A stretch of 64,000 bases of DNA from assembly GCA_027692465.1 (NCBI GenBank), contig JAQEYU010000002.1:62001-126000 (forward strand). The letters run 5' to 3'. The notes beneath the pieces are model-generated. The model made no database searches and was not told where the DNA came from. It worked only from the letters and a program-made list of their open reading frames with translations. This DNA comes from Enterococcaceae bacterium OF42-14pH9A. Its GTDB lineage: Bacteria > Bacillota > Bacilli > Lactobacillales > Enterococcaceae. Positions 36,802-45,829 of this stretch are shown one piece after another (within the stretch, counting starts at the first letter, position 1; each line of letters starts with the position of its first letter). The position numbers and the translations under genes are program-made.

Positions 36802-37875
36802 TTACGCCTTCTCTTTGGCTTTGATCAGTGCTTCATGCAGCCCCTGCGCATAGGTCAGGCCCATCGCCCGGTCGTACAAGCCGTAGCCCGGTCGAGCGAC
36901 TTCGCCCCAGACGGTCCGCCCATGATCCGGGCGCAATACTCCGTCAAAGCCGACTTCCACTAAAGCTTCCATGATCGCCGCCATGTCCAAAGAACCGGCC
37001 GTCGACAAATGAGCTGTTTCGATGAAATCCCGTTCGCCTAAAAAGCCGACATTCCGGAAATGAACAAAATTGATGCGATGACCGACTTCGCGGATCATCT
37101 GCGGGATATCGTTATTCGGATCTGCCCCCAGCGCACCGGTACAGAAGGTCAGGCCGTTATACGGCGAGTCCACGGCTTCAATGATCCGCTTGAGGTCGGC
37201 AAGATTTTTCGTGATCCGGGGGAAGTCGAAAATTTCCCATGGCGGATCGTCCGGATGGATTCCCATCTTGACATCTACCTCTTCACAAACGGGAATGATC
37301 CGCTCTAAAAAGTATTTCAGGTTTTCAAAGAGGACTTCTTCAGTGACGCCGTCGTACATTGCCACCAGGCTGTTGAATTTTGCCAGGCGTTCTTCTTCCC
37401 AGCCGGAGATTTGAAAGCCTTTGGACTGGCTGGCGATGCGTTTGTACAGGTCCTGCGGTTGCAATTCATCGATCACGGACTGATCGAATTGCAAAGTCGT
37501 GCTGCCGTCCGGTAACTGGTAGTTCATATCCGTTTTGAACCAACCGAAGATCGGCTTGAAGCTGTAACAGATCAAACGCACATCACAAGCGGCCAAATTG
37601 CGGATCGTTTGGATATAATTATCGATATATTTATCCCGCTCAGCAGTACCGGCTTTGATGGCATCATGGATCGCCACACTTTCGATCCCTAATAACTCCA
37701 GATCACCGGCCGTAACTTCTTTTTTCAATTCCTTGATCTCATCGATTTCCCAGACATCCCCGGGGAGTTTATTCAATAATGTCCCTACGACACCGGTGAT
37801 GCCGGGGATCTGTTTCACATGCTGAATCGGGATCGGATCTCCCTCAACGCCATACCAGCGAAAAGCCCACTTCAT
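36802..37875 (-). CDS. uxuA: D-mannonate dehydratase
   Basis: 357 aa, the usual length in Firmicutes. TIM-barrel enzyme dehydrating D-mannonate to 2-keto-3-deoxygluconate. Recognised by MKWAFRWYG, KMGIHPDDPPW, TFCTGALGADPNNDIP, VHFRNVG and VLRPDHGRTVWGE, which hold the metal-binding His, Cys and Asp. KDG kinase, uronate isomerase and fructuronate reductase are absent from the window, so either they are elsewhere or one of the two hydroxyacid dehydrogenases does an unexpected job. Confidence 0.95.
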   Translation of the reverse strand: MKWAFRWYGVEGDPIPIQHVKQIPGITGVVGTLLNKLPGDVWEIDEIKELKKEVTAGDLELLGIESVAIHDAIKAGTAERDKYIDNYIQTIRNLAACDVRLICYSFKPIFGWFKTDMNYQLPDGSTTLQFDQSVIDELQPQDLYKRIASQSKGFQISGWEEERLAKFNSLVAMYDGVTEEVLFENLKYFLERIIPVCEEVDVKMGIHPDDPPWEIFDFPRITKNLADLKRIIEAVDSPYNGLTFCTGALGADPNNDIPQMIREVGHRINFVHFRNVGFLGERDFIETAHLSTAGSLDMAAIMEALVEVGFDGVLRPDHGRTVWGEVARPGYGLYDRAMGLTYAQGLHEALIKAKEKA

Positions 37876-37893
37876 AGCATTCTTCCTCTCTCT

Positions 37894-38337
37894 TTAGAAT
37901 TCGTCTTCTTCGTCTTCGTCAGCCACCAGGGAAACATGCCACAAACCAAGACTGTCGGAGCCTTGTGCCAAAACAGCCTGGGCCGCTTCTTTGACCGGTG
38001 TCGACAAGATCTGATGATTGATGGTTTCCAGCAGCATCGGCAGATTGACGCCACCGATGACATAAGTGTTTTCCCGCAACTCCGGTGACAAGGCGCTGGC
38101 CACCATCAGTGATTGGTTATACGGGCTGGCGCTCACGACATCTGTCAGAATCAAAATGCCGTCTCCTTGATCCACTTCTTGGACAGCTGCCTGGATCTTA
38201 GCCCCCAGCTTTTGGATATCTTCGCCGTGATTCAGATTAACGGTGGCAATATTGTCAGCGGCCCCGATGATGACTTCGGCTGCGTCTTTCAATCCGTCAC
38301 TCAGTGTGCCGTGTGTCGCGATTACGATCCCTAACAT
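37894..38337 (-). CDS. PTS system mannose-family EIIA component
   Basis: 147 aa. Mannose-type EIIA fold with phospho-His9 in GIVIATHGTLSDGL. Accepts phosphate from HPr and gives it to EIIB (39303). It ends in an acidic tail (DEDEEDEF), unusual for the family and echoed in EIIC. Ribosome-binding site GGAGG. 18 bp before uxuA, so transport and catabolism are one transcript. Confidence 0.93.
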   Translation of the reverse strand: MLGIVIATHGTLSDGLKDAAEVIIGAADNIATVNLNHGEDIQKLGAKIQAAVQEVDQGDGILILTDVVSASPYNQSLMVASALSPELRENTYVIGGVNLPMLLETINHQILSTPVKEAAQAVLAQGSDSLGLWHVSLVADEDEEDEF

Positions 38338-38365
38338 TGCAAAACCTCCAGTTTTTAGTTGGCAT

Positions 38366-39229
38366 TTATGAAAATGCGGTGATCAGTTGATCGATATTAT
38401 TCATATTTATTTCTTTACTTTTCAGGAGCTTTTTGGAAAGGGTAAAGCCGGCTGTCCCGGGCTCGCCGCTGAAAATATAACGAACCTGAGGCGCACCTTG
38501 AAAATCAGTAACCGCCGCTTTTGAAAAAGGTGCGGTCTCATTGTCTTTGATATATAGCGGCGCATCGGCTGCCACGGCCTCCAGAAAATAGACCGGCGTC
38601 CCCTTTTTCAAAGAAGACTGCAACACTTCCAAGCCTCGTTCACCGTAAGTCCCCTCGTCGATAAAGGCATAGGCGACCTGCGGATCCTGAGCAGCTTCGA
38701 TCATTGCCAACATCAGTAGCACCGAGCCGGTATTTCGTACCAGGTTGCGGCGGTTGGAAAGTCCCTTGGCAACTCGCCCCAGTACCAGGAAAAAGACCAG
38801 CACAAGCGCAATGCCGACATACGTCAGCGGTCGACCAAAATCCAGTGCGAACCAGTCATTACCCATCAGCCAGGCCAGACCCGCCGCCCCTGCCAAAAGA
38901 ACTGCCAACGAGCCGGCTAATATTGCCAGAATCGTCTGCCGCAACTGCTGTTTACGGTCAAAATAGACGTAATCACCGATTGAGACCGGCGGCGTATCAT
39001 AGTAGGTGCAGATGACTTTTTTGGCCCGTTTCAGATCCCCCACATAAACATTGCGGGCAGCACTTTTTTTCTGTTGGTCGTATTCGATGACCTGCGGCGC
39101 GGCTCCCATTGCGGCCAAGTCGGCGACCAAGGCACCGATGAAACGCTTTTTACTTTTATCGCTTCGGCGGATCCCGTACAAGTATTGGTAACGAAACAGC
39201 CAATCTTTGAAATTCTCCGTTTGTGCCAT
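38366..39229 (-). CDS. Membrane protein of unknown function in the PTS operon, M28 peptidase-like appearance
   Basis: 287 aa, ATG after GGAGGG. Two membrane helices (about 98-122 and 134-155) split a soluble domain. The flanking text is reminiscent of M28/M20 zinc peptidases: KRFIGALVADLAAMG at the start, then ICTYYDTPP (compare the AHYDT metal site), NTGSVLLMLAMIEAA (compare DNASG) and FIDEGTYGERGLEVL (compare the DGEE-GL site). The first ligand His is Tyr, so activity is doubtful. The family call is my inference from these patterns. Placed between EIIB and EIIA. Confidence 0.55.
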   Translation of the reverse strand: MAQTENFKDWLFRYQYLYGIRRSDKSKKRFIGALVADLAAMGAAPQVIEYDQQKKSAARNVYVGDLKRAKKVICTYYDTPPVSIGDYVYFDRKQQLRQTILAILAGSLAVLLAGAAGLAWLMGNDWFALDFGRPLTYVGIALVLVFFLVLGRVAKGLSNRRNLVRNTGSVLLMLAMIEAAQDPQVAYAFIDEGTYGERGLEVLQSSLKKGTPVYFLEAVAADAPLYIKDNETAPFSKAAVTDFQGAPQVRYIFSGEPGTAGFTLSKKLLKSKEINMNNIDQLITAFS

Positions 39230-39302
39230 GGTCGCCCTCCTGTTTTCTTTGATCAGACAGCTTTTTGCTTCTGCTGAATTGCAGCAACAGAACCGGTCAT
39301 TT

Positions 39303-39809
39303 TTATAAGTCGAATTGCTTCAAGACATCTTTCAAGCTGGATTTCGGTGCGGAAGGAGTCGCTTGGAAATAGATATCCTTCACCCCGTAGTTTTCGTTCA
39401 ATTCTTTGAGTTTCAGGGCATCTTCTTTGTTCAGGTAAACGGATTTAGTCACCAACAGGTCTTTTTCCGGATCCTTTTGCGCGATCCCGCCGATATTGAG
39501 CTCTTCCATCGGCAGGCCGTGTTTCACCAGATCATAGATGACACTGACTGTTTTGGTGATCAAAATGCAGTTGTAATCTTTAAACTCGTATTCATTCCAA
39601 TAGAATTTTGCTTTTTCCGGTGTGATGACGATTGTTTTTTGTCCGGTGCGGCTCCCGGCATTTTTATAGAGATCCCGCATGAATTTATCTTTGGCAACGA
39701 CTTCATCGACTACAAAAATCGAGTTGACACCACTTTTTTGTGATAAGGTCACCATGACTTGGCCATGGATTAATCGTTCGTCCACCCGTGCTAAGTTTAC
39801 TTTACCCAT
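39303..39809 (-). CDS. PTS system mannose-family EIIB component
   Basis: 168 aa. Opens MGKVNLARVDERLIHGQVMVTL, in which His15 is the phosphorylation site of mannose/sorbose-type EIIB. It carries phosphate from EIIA to the incoming sugar at EIIC/EIID. Start after AAGGAGG. Downstream of EIID by 29 bp and upstream of the M28-like gene by 73 bp. Confidence 0.95.
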   Translation of the reverse strand: MGKVNLARVDERLIHGQVMVTLSQKSGVNSIFVVDEVVAKDKFMRDLYKNAGSRTGQKTIVITPEKAKFYWNEYEFKDYNCILITKTVSVIYDLVKHGLPMEELNIGGIAQKDPEKDLLVTKSVYLNKEDALKLKELNENYGVKDIYFQATPSAPKSSLKDVLKQFDL

Positions 39810-39838
39810 TAGAAATTCCTCCTTAGATTATGCTGTTT

Positions 39839-40693
39839 CTATAAGATCCCGATCCCTGCTAATACGATCAGAATCGCCGTCAGCCACAGCAGCGCCTGCG
39901 TGACTTTCAATCCTTTTTTCGTGTAGAACAAGTAGACACCCATCACGACTGCCAGCGGTAAGATCCCCGGCACGATCTGATCTAAGATGTCCTGAATAAC
40001 AAACTCTCGTCCTGAGATACCGAATTTCAGTGCCGAAGTGACTTTGACGTAATTTCCTGCCAAAATCCCCATCATGAACAGCCCTAAAACGGACAGTGTT
40101 TCAATCGCCGTCTGTACACCGGTACTTTGCATCAGCCCGGAAGCATTGCGCCCCATCGTGAAGGCCTGCCGGGCAAAGAAGACCCCGAGAATTACTTGGT
40201 ACAAGGCAAAGCAGATGAATGGGAAGATTGCGCCCAGCGGACTGCCTTCTTGCGCCCACGGAACGGCGATTGCGATAAAGATATATTGCACTGTACCGGA
40301 GTCAATCGCATCCCCGATCCCTGCCAAAGCTCCCATTAAACCGGCTTTGGTGTTGTACATCAGATCATCTTGCATCATGACTTCTTTGTTTTCATATTCT
40401 TCTTCGGCCCGCTGTTGCTCCATTGAAGACATCAGCCCGGTGATGACACCGCCACCCCAGCTCAACTGAGTGTTAAAGAACAGCAGCTGCCGTTTATACG
40501 CAGCCTTCAATTGATCCGGATCCTTGTAAAGCTTCCGCAAGATCGGCATCATTCCGTATAAGAGCGACGGTGCCAGATAACGCTCGAAAGAATGCGGGAT
40601 CTCGTTGGCAAAGTGCCAGCGAAGATAGGCTTTGGTCACGTCTTTTTTAGTGATTTCTTCCGGTGCAGCGGTATTTTTTATCATTTCAGCCAT
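39839..40693 (-). CDS. PTS system mannose-family EIID component
   Basis: 284 aa. Typical EIID: ITKKDVTKAYLRWHFANE at the N-terminus, NTQLSWGGGVITGLMSSMEQQRA, then GIGDAIDSGTVQYIFIAIA and membrane helices to the C-terminus. Forms the transmembrane channel with EIIC. AGGAGG upstream; 18 bp after EIIC. Confidence 0.95.
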   Translation of the reverse strand: MAEMIKNTAAPEEITKKDVTKAYLRWHFANEIPHSFERYLAPSLLYGMMPILRKLYKDPDQLKAAYKRQLLFFNTQLSWGGGVITGLMSSMEQQRAEEEYENKEVMMQDDLMYNTKAGLMGALAGIGDAIDSGTVQYIFIAIAVPWAQEGSPLGAIFPFICFALYQVILGVFFARQAFTMGRNASGLMQSTGVQTAIETLSVLGLFMMGILAGNYVKVTSALKFGISGREFVIQDILDQIVPGILPLAVVMGVYLFYTKKGLKVTQALLWLTAILIVLAGIGIL

Positions 40694-40711
40694 TGTTTTT
40701 CCTCCTTGTGA

Positions 40712-41554
40712 TCAAAACCCGTCGTCATAGTCATCGTCATCATCGTCGTCACTGACACTGCCGCCACCGGCCGGTTGCGCTTGAGCCGGCGCTCCTTTGC
40801 CTTTTTGCGACTGCACGAAGATCAATGCGATCAGCACGCCGAAGACTGCGTAAGTTACCATCGTAATCTCCAAGGATTTGAAGACGACGCTCAGGAAGTA
40901 AGCCAGGAAGAAGAAGACCAGATAGTCTTTACGTCCGATAACATAAACTGTCGTGGCAATCCCGATTGCCGCCAAACCGCCGCCGACAACTTCCAGAATG
41001 TGGATGACTACGGTTCCTTCCAATGCGGTGATAACATCTGCGATTACCGGTGCCCCAAAGTACAAAGCAATAAATACCAATGGCACAAACAGCAGGAAGG
41101 AAGCGATTGTCGGATACCAGATGATGGAACGTTTGATGGCACCGTCGTTGAGTTCTTCTACCGCTTTATCGGTGTATTTCCCTAAGAAAGTATTAATGAA
41201 GAAACGGAATTGATACAAATAACTGCCTAAAAGCCCTACCGGCACAGCAACTGCGATGGCTGCTTCCGGCTTCAGATTCCCCAATAATGCGACAGATACA
41301 GCGATGGCTGCAGCGATGGAAGGTTCAGCCGGCATCGAGCCGCCGGGAGAAAAGACCCCCATATAAATCATCTGCAAGGCTGCCGTGACGATCATCGCCT
41401 GCTTGACATCTCCCATCACAATCCCGACTACCAAACCGGTCATCAGCGGGGAAAAACGCAGGGTTAAGGTGGCGCCACCACCCAGCCAGCGCGACATGAC
41501 TGCTGCTACCCACAGTGCGATCAACAAACTTTGTACTACACTTAATGTTTCCAT
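40712..41554 (-). CDS. PTS system mannose-family EIIC component
   Basis: 280 aa. Multi-helix membrane protein with the family stretch GDVKQAMIVTAALQMIYMG and PAEPSIAAAIAVSVALLGN. The C-terminus is an Asp-rich tail (SDDDDDDDYDDGF), paralleling the acidic end of EIIA. Ribosome-binding site AGGAGG. First of the PTS genes, about 140 bp after the hydroxyacid dehydrogenase. The sugar is not certain; uronate or aldonate is inferred from uxuA, eda and gnd. Confidence 0.94.
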   Translation of the reverse strand: METLSVVQSLLIALWVAAVMSRWLGGGATLTLRFSPLMTGLVVGIVMGDVKQAMIVTAALQMIYMGVFSPGGSMPAEPSIAAAIAVSVALLGNLKPEAAIAVAVPVGLLGSYLYQFRFFINTFLGKYTDKAVEELNDGAIKRSIIWYPTIASFLLFVPLVFIALYFGAPVIADVITALEGTVVIHILEVVGGGLAAIGIATTVYVIGRKDYLVFFFLAYFLSVVFKSLEITMVTYAVFGVLIALIFVQSQKGKGAPAQAQPAGGGSVSDDDDDDDYDDGF

Positions 41555-41693
41555 ATGTCCTCCTTTTGAAACGTTGATAGTTGCTGGTTGCTTCTTTCTT
41601 GCCAGATAATTCTTGATCCTAAGATTTGCGGAGTGCCCGAAAGCTCCGAGTCCGCCGTGTCACCCTGGCGGCACCGTTGCCTTCAGTTACGCC

Positions 41694-42701
41694 TCAAATG
41701 GATACCGTAATGAATTTGCTTTCCGGCTGCACGGCTCTTTCCGGCAGCTGGCCTTTGATGATTGCTTCGACGTCCCGCACACATTTTTCGCCCATCTCCT
41801 GCAGGCATTCCATCGTGTAAGCAGAGGTATGCGGCGTCATGACCACATTGTCAAACTGCAGGTAAGGATGATCTTTGCGGCCCGGCTCTTCTTCCAATAC
41901 ATCGGTGGCCAGACCCGCCAGCTTGCCGCTTTTCAGACCGGCAACGGCAGCTGCTTCGTCGATCAAAGCCCCCCTTGCACTGTTTGAAAGGTAGACACGG
42001 TCTTTCATTTTGGCGATGGCGGCCTCATCGATCATATGGTAGTTGCCTTCGTTCAGACTGGCACACAGACAAATGACATCGGCTCTGGCTAATAATTCAT
42101 CGAAGTCAACTTTTTTGGCACCATGACTTTCAATATGCAGCGCCGACTTATAAGGATCATAGGCCAAGACTTCACAACGGAAGCCGTTTCGCAGGGTCTC
42201 CACCACACCGCTGCCGGTGTTGCCCACACCGATGACGCCGACGGTTTTGTTGTACAATGTGTTGCCTACAAAACTCGCTCGATCCTCCCAACGGTCCGCC
42301 GCGACCCGATTATGAGCCGGCACCGTTTTTCGCATCAGTGCCAATAGGTTGGTGACATTGTTTTCGGCGACGGCATCCCGCTCCACCAGTGCCGGAATGA
42401 TCGTCACCACCGTATCATGGGCTTTGGCTGCTGTCAGATCGATGTTGTTGTAGCCGATCCCGTGACGGGCAATCAAGAGCAGTTCATCCTTATGTTGGAA
42501 GAACTCTTCTGTAAAGAAGGGAGTAACACTGGCAATCACGATGTTAATCCCCGCCAACGCCTCGGCCAGCTCTTTGCCGCCGATTTCCGAATCAACTGTG
42601 ATGTGTTCGACTTTTCCGATTTTTTCCAAACGCTCCAAATGCTGAGGAAAGACCTTTCCGAAACTGCTTGAATTGACGATCCCGATTTTGTAGTCTGTCA
42701 T
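41694..42701 (-). CDS. D-isomer-specific 2-hydroxyacid dehydrogenase
   Basis: 335 aa from the ATG at 42701, six nt after GGAGG; the ATG two codons earlier touches that site. NAD motif VGVIGVGNTGSGVV, catalytic Arg in SNSARGALID, Glu in DVLEEEPG and His in TPHTSAY. First gene of the sugar-acid operon, facing the RpiR regulator. It may interconvert a 2-keto aldonate and aldonate ahead of the PTS-borne pathway (inference). Confidence 0.88.
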   Translation of the reverse strand: MTDYKIGIVNSSSFGKVFPQHLERLEKIGKVEHITVDSEIGGKELAEALAGINIVIASVTPFFTEEFFQHKDELLLIARHGIGYNNIDLTAAKAHDTVVTIIPALVERDAVAENNVTNLLALMRKTVPAHNRVAADRWEDRASFVGNTLYNKTVGVIGVGNTGSGVVETLRNGFRCEVLAYDPYKSALHIESHGAKKVDFDELLARADVICLCASLNEGNYHMIDEAAIAKMKDRVYLSNSARGALIDEAAAVAGLKSGKLAGLATDVLEEEPGRKDHPYLQFDNVVMTPHTSAYTMECLQEMGEKCVRDVEAIIKGQLPERAVQPESKFITVSI

Positions 42702-42755
42702 GTTCATCCTCCGTTTTTCTCACTTGACTTGGCAACTTTTAATTTTTTTGCTTTT

Positions 42756-42809
42756 TGTTAGCGCATTCAATCTATACTGTTATTATACAAAAAAATATTT
42801 TTTTGTAAA
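42756..42809 (-). promoter_or_regulatory. Promoter and cre site of the sugar-acid PTS operon
   Basis: Minus strand TTTACA (42804-42809), 16-bp spacer, TATAAT (42782-42787). Just downstream lies TGAATGCGCTAACA (42756-42769), one mismatch from the cre consensus, placed to block elongation or initiation when CcpA binds. The A/T-rich spacer is nearly self-complementary. Confidence 0.75.
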
Positions 42810-42975
42810 GTGAAAACACGAAAAAATATTTTGTTTGCATTTTTCGGAGAATCGTCTTATTCTAATAGTAGATAAGAAAGCGCTGTAGGTAGGGGATGCT
42901 GACTTAGGCCCGGCCGCAGATGGCTTCAATAAAAAAACAAAACGCAAAATGCCGCAATAAAGGAGGCCTGCTAAA

Positions 42976-43827
42976 ATGTCACCTTCGATTCGTTTGACCA
43001 TCAAATCCATGTACAAAGACTTTACCCCGAAAGAACAAGCGATCGCCGATTACATCCTGAACGATCCGCAAAAAGTCAGCCGCAGCTCCATCAGCGACAT
43101 CGCCAAGGATCTGGATATCGCCGACTCGACTTTCTTTCAATTCACGAAGAAAATCGGATTTTCCGGCTTCAAAGAATTCAAAATGGCCCTTTTGACCAAT
43201 GATTTCGACCCCAGTACCGTCACCACTATCCACGAAAGCATCAGCGAAAACGATGACGAGCTGCAGATGGCCCAAAAGATCTTCGACTCGAACATCTCCA
43301 CTTTGACAGATACCAAGGACCTGCTGGACAAAGAGAAATTGAAGCAGGCTGTCGATTTGATCGACAACTCTCAGCGCCTGTTCTTCTTCGGCGTCGGCGG
43401 CTCCCAGATCGTCGCGGCCGATGCCTACCATAAGTTTCTCCGCAGCCCGCTGACCGTCGTCCACAGTGCCGACTACCATATTCAATTGATGGAAGCTTCG
43501 ATGATGACTGCAGCCGATTGCGCCATCCTGATCAGCCACACCGGCCGTTCCAAAGAGACGATCCGGCTGGCAAAAGTCGCTAAAAAGAACGGTGCCCCGG
43601 TAATCGTAGTCACCAGCCAGATGCAGTCGCCGTTAGCCAAACTGGCCGACATCACCTTCATTTCCATCTCGGCAGAAACCGCCTTTCGCTCCGAGGCCCT
43701 GGCCTCCCGGATCGCACAGCTGAGCCTCTTGGACGCCATCTTTACCATTCTGATGTTCCGCAACCACGACCGCTCCCAACTGTCCATCGGCAAAGTCCGG
43801 GAAGTTATCAATGCCGTTAAAGAATGA
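42976..43827 (+). CDS. MurR/RpiR family transcriptional regulator
   Basis: 283 aa, ATG nine nt after AAAGGAGG. N-terminal RpiR helix-turn-helix (about 1-77; SSISDIAKDLDIADSTFFQFTKKIGFSGFKEFKMAL) and C-terminal SIS sugar-phosphate-binding domain (about 105-245; FFFGVGGSQIVAADAYHKFLR and SHTGRSKETIRLAKVAKKNGAP, split around the ligand loop). Divergent from the PTS operon, which it most likely controls in response to a phosphorylated sugar acid. Confidence 0.92.
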   Translation: MSPSIRLTIKSMYKDFTPKEQAIADYILNDPQKVSRSSISDIAKDLDIADSTFFQFTKKIGFSGFKEFKMALLTNDFDPSTVTTIHESISENDDELQMAQKIFDSNISTLTDTKDLLDKEKLKQAVDLIDNSQRLFFFGVGGSQIVAADAYHKFLRSPLTVVHSADYHIQLMEASMMTAADCAILISHTGRSKETIRLAKVAKKNGAPVIVVTSQMQSPLAKLADITFISISAETAFRSEALASRIAQLSLLDAIFTILMFRNHDRSQLSIGKVREVINAVKE

Positions 43828-43849
43828 TCGCCGCCAAAGGGAACTTCAA

Positions 43850-43912
43850 AAAAAACAGACCGCCCCATCTGCAAAGCCGTGAAGGTTTTACAGGCGAGGC
43901 GGTCTGTTTTCA
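43850..43912 (+). terminator. Intrinsic terminator of the rpiR gene
   Basis: AAAACAGACCGCC...GGCGGTCTGTTTT: 13-bp stem with a roughly 35-nt interior, A and T runs on both sides, 22 bp after the stop. Confidence 0.8.
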
Positions 43913-44003
43913 GTTGGTTTTATCAGGCTTGGTCCGAAGATACCGCCAGCAACTTGCAATAAATTCCTCGCAATACGTGGTCGGCTCCAAAGCCGGCAGA
44001 GTG

Positions 44004-44085
44004 CAAAAAAAGTTCCAGCAGGCTCAAGATCGTCCCCGGCAGACAGCTGCCGGAGCAAATCAGAGCGCCTTCTGAAACTTTTTGA
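44004..44085 (+). repeat. Palindromic repeat family 2, short version
   Basis: AAAAAAGTTCCAGCAGGCTC at the left and GAGCGCCTTCTGAAACTTTTT at the right form an imperfect inverted repeat about 80 bp long, with an inner CCGGCAG/CTGCCGG hairpin. The ends match the larger element at 57450-57678. Confidence 0.6.
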
Positions 44086-44149
44086 CACTTGCTTGTTACT
44101 TCATACAGACTTCATACCGGTTGCAGATGAGCCTTCAAAGCGCCCCTGA

Positions 44150-45829
44150 TCAGCGGCGTTTATTGCGCTGAGTTGCTTCCATGATCACCGGCAATACCAC
44201 CGGACGACGCTTGGTCTGTTCAAAGAGGTAACGGCCGATGCGGTCTCGGATATCCTGTTTGAGCTTGGCCCATTCGAAGTCTTCGTCCTGCAGGTGTTTT
44301 TCCACAATCTCAGTGACCATGTCGGCACTTTCTCGGATCAGGTCACGACTGGCTTTGACATAGACGAAGCCGCGGGAAGTGATCTGTGGATGGGAGACGA
44401 TCTTCTTTTCCCGGCGGTTGATGGTACAAACCGCGATGAAGATGCCGTCTTCTGACAGGATTTTACGGTCTCGCAACACGATATTGCCGATGTCACCGAC
44501 GCCGATCCCGTCGATCAGGACGTTTTCAGCCGGTACGGAACCGCCTTGGATCATCTTGCCTTTTTTGTATTCCAAGACATCCCCGCGGGCAGCGATAAAG
44601 ATTTGACTGAGAGGGATGCCGATCTGTTCGGCCAACTGAGCGTGTGCAGCCAGCTGACGGTACTCCCCTTGAACCGGAATGAAGTATTGCGGACGCATCA
44701 TATTCAGCATCAGCTGCAAGTTGTCCGGATTGGCATGACCGGAGACCCGCAGATTGTCGGAGATTTGTTTGACAGTCCCGCCGGCACGAAAAACGATATC
44801 TTCCGTTTTGGCAACGATAGTCTCCATCGCAGTCGTCGGTGTCGTGGCAATGTAGACCAGATCACCTTCTTGGATCCGCAAGGTACGATGCGTCCCGTTA
44901 GCCATCCGCTGCAGTGCTTTGATGGGTTCACCCATGCGGCCGGTCTCCATAATGATCAGCCGGTCTGCCGGGTATTGCTTCATTTCTTTTTGGGTGATGA
45001 ACATGTCTTCATCCGGCACTTCCAGTTTGCCCAGCTTCATCGCCGTACGAATGATCCGACCGAAATCCTGCCCCGTCAAAACGACTTTGCGATCAGCTTT
45101 ATGGGCAGCATTCAATACTTGTTGGACCCGTTGCAGATTGGAAGCGACCATGGCTACGATGATGCGGCCTTCCCAGTATTGGATCGTATCGCCAACTTCA
45201 TCGGCAATCGTGCGCTCAGACGCCACCGGTGCCGGATTTTCCGCATTGGAGGAAGTAGACAACAAGGCCAAAACACCTTCTTTGCCGATCTCCCCAAGCC
45301 GGGAAAAGTCCGTTTGATACATCGGCACAGCCGCCTGATCAAACTTGAAATCACCGGTATAGACGATGTTGCCGTCTGCCGTTTTCAAACTGATCCCCAC
45401 GGAATCCGGGATTGAGTGGGTGGTGCGGAAAAAGCTCACAACACCGGTCCCGAAGTCGATCTCAGTATGCTCATCAATCACATGGAAATCCTTGAATTTC
45501 TTTGTTCCTTCATTTTTGTGGACATTAATCTTCGCCAGTTCGATGGTCAGCTTGGTCCCGAAGACCGGCACTTCCACCCGCTCCAGCAGATACGGCAGCG
45601 CCCCGATAGCATCGGCGTGTCCGTGAGTCAAGAAGACGCCGACTACCCGCTCGGCATTTTCTTCCAAATAGGTAAAGTCCGGAATCACTGTATCGATCCC
45701 CAATAATTCATTGTCCGGGTATTTCAGACCACAGTCAAAAATAAAAATATCCCCGTCCACTTCTGTTAAATACATGTTTTTTCCGTTTTCCCGGACACCG
45801 GCCAACGGAATGATCTTGATGTCGCTCAA
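44150..45829 (-). CDS. rnjB: Ribonuclease J2
   Basis: 559 aa from TTG 45829 (AGGTGA five nt upstream), which gives LSDIKIIPLAGVRENGKNMY, the expected RNase J start; the ORF extends further up but without family similarity. Metallo-beta-lactamase/beta-CASP nuclease of mRNA decay. The first metal motif reads THGHADAIGALPY: the DH of RNase J1 is replaced by DA, the pattern of RNase J2, which has weak activity and supports J1. C-terminal J domain present. Transcribed alone. Confidence 0.93.
   Translation of the reverse strand: MSDIKIIPLAGVRENGKNMYLTEVDGDIFIFDCGLKYPDNELLGIDTVIPDFTYLEENAERVVGVFLTHGHADAIGALPYLLERVEVPVFGTKLTIELAKINVHKNEGTKKFKDFHVIDEHTEIDFGTGVVSFFRTTHSIPDSVGISLKTADGNIVYTGDFKFDQAAVPMYQTDFSRLGEIGKEGVLALLSTSSNAENPAPVASERTIADEVGDTIQYWEGRIIVAMVASNLQRVQQVLNAAHKADRKVVLTGQDFGRIIRTAMKLGKLEVPDEDMFITQKEMKQYPADRLIIMETGRMGEPIKALQRMANGTHRTLRIQEGDLVYIATTPTTAMETIVAKTEDIVFRAGGTVKQISDNLRVSGHANPDNLQLMLNMMRPQYFIPVQGEYRQLAAHAQLAEQIGIPLSQIFIAARGDVLEYKKGKMIQGGSVPAENVLIDGIGVGDIGNIVLRDRKILSEDGIFIAVCTINRREKKIVSHPQITSRGFVYVKASRDLIRESADMVTEIVEKHLQDEDFEWAKLKQDIRDRIGRYLFEQTKRRPVVLPVIMEATQRNKRR

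Noticed and set aside
44546..45415. 289-aa ORF on the plus strand
   Set aside because: Antisense shadow of rnjB.
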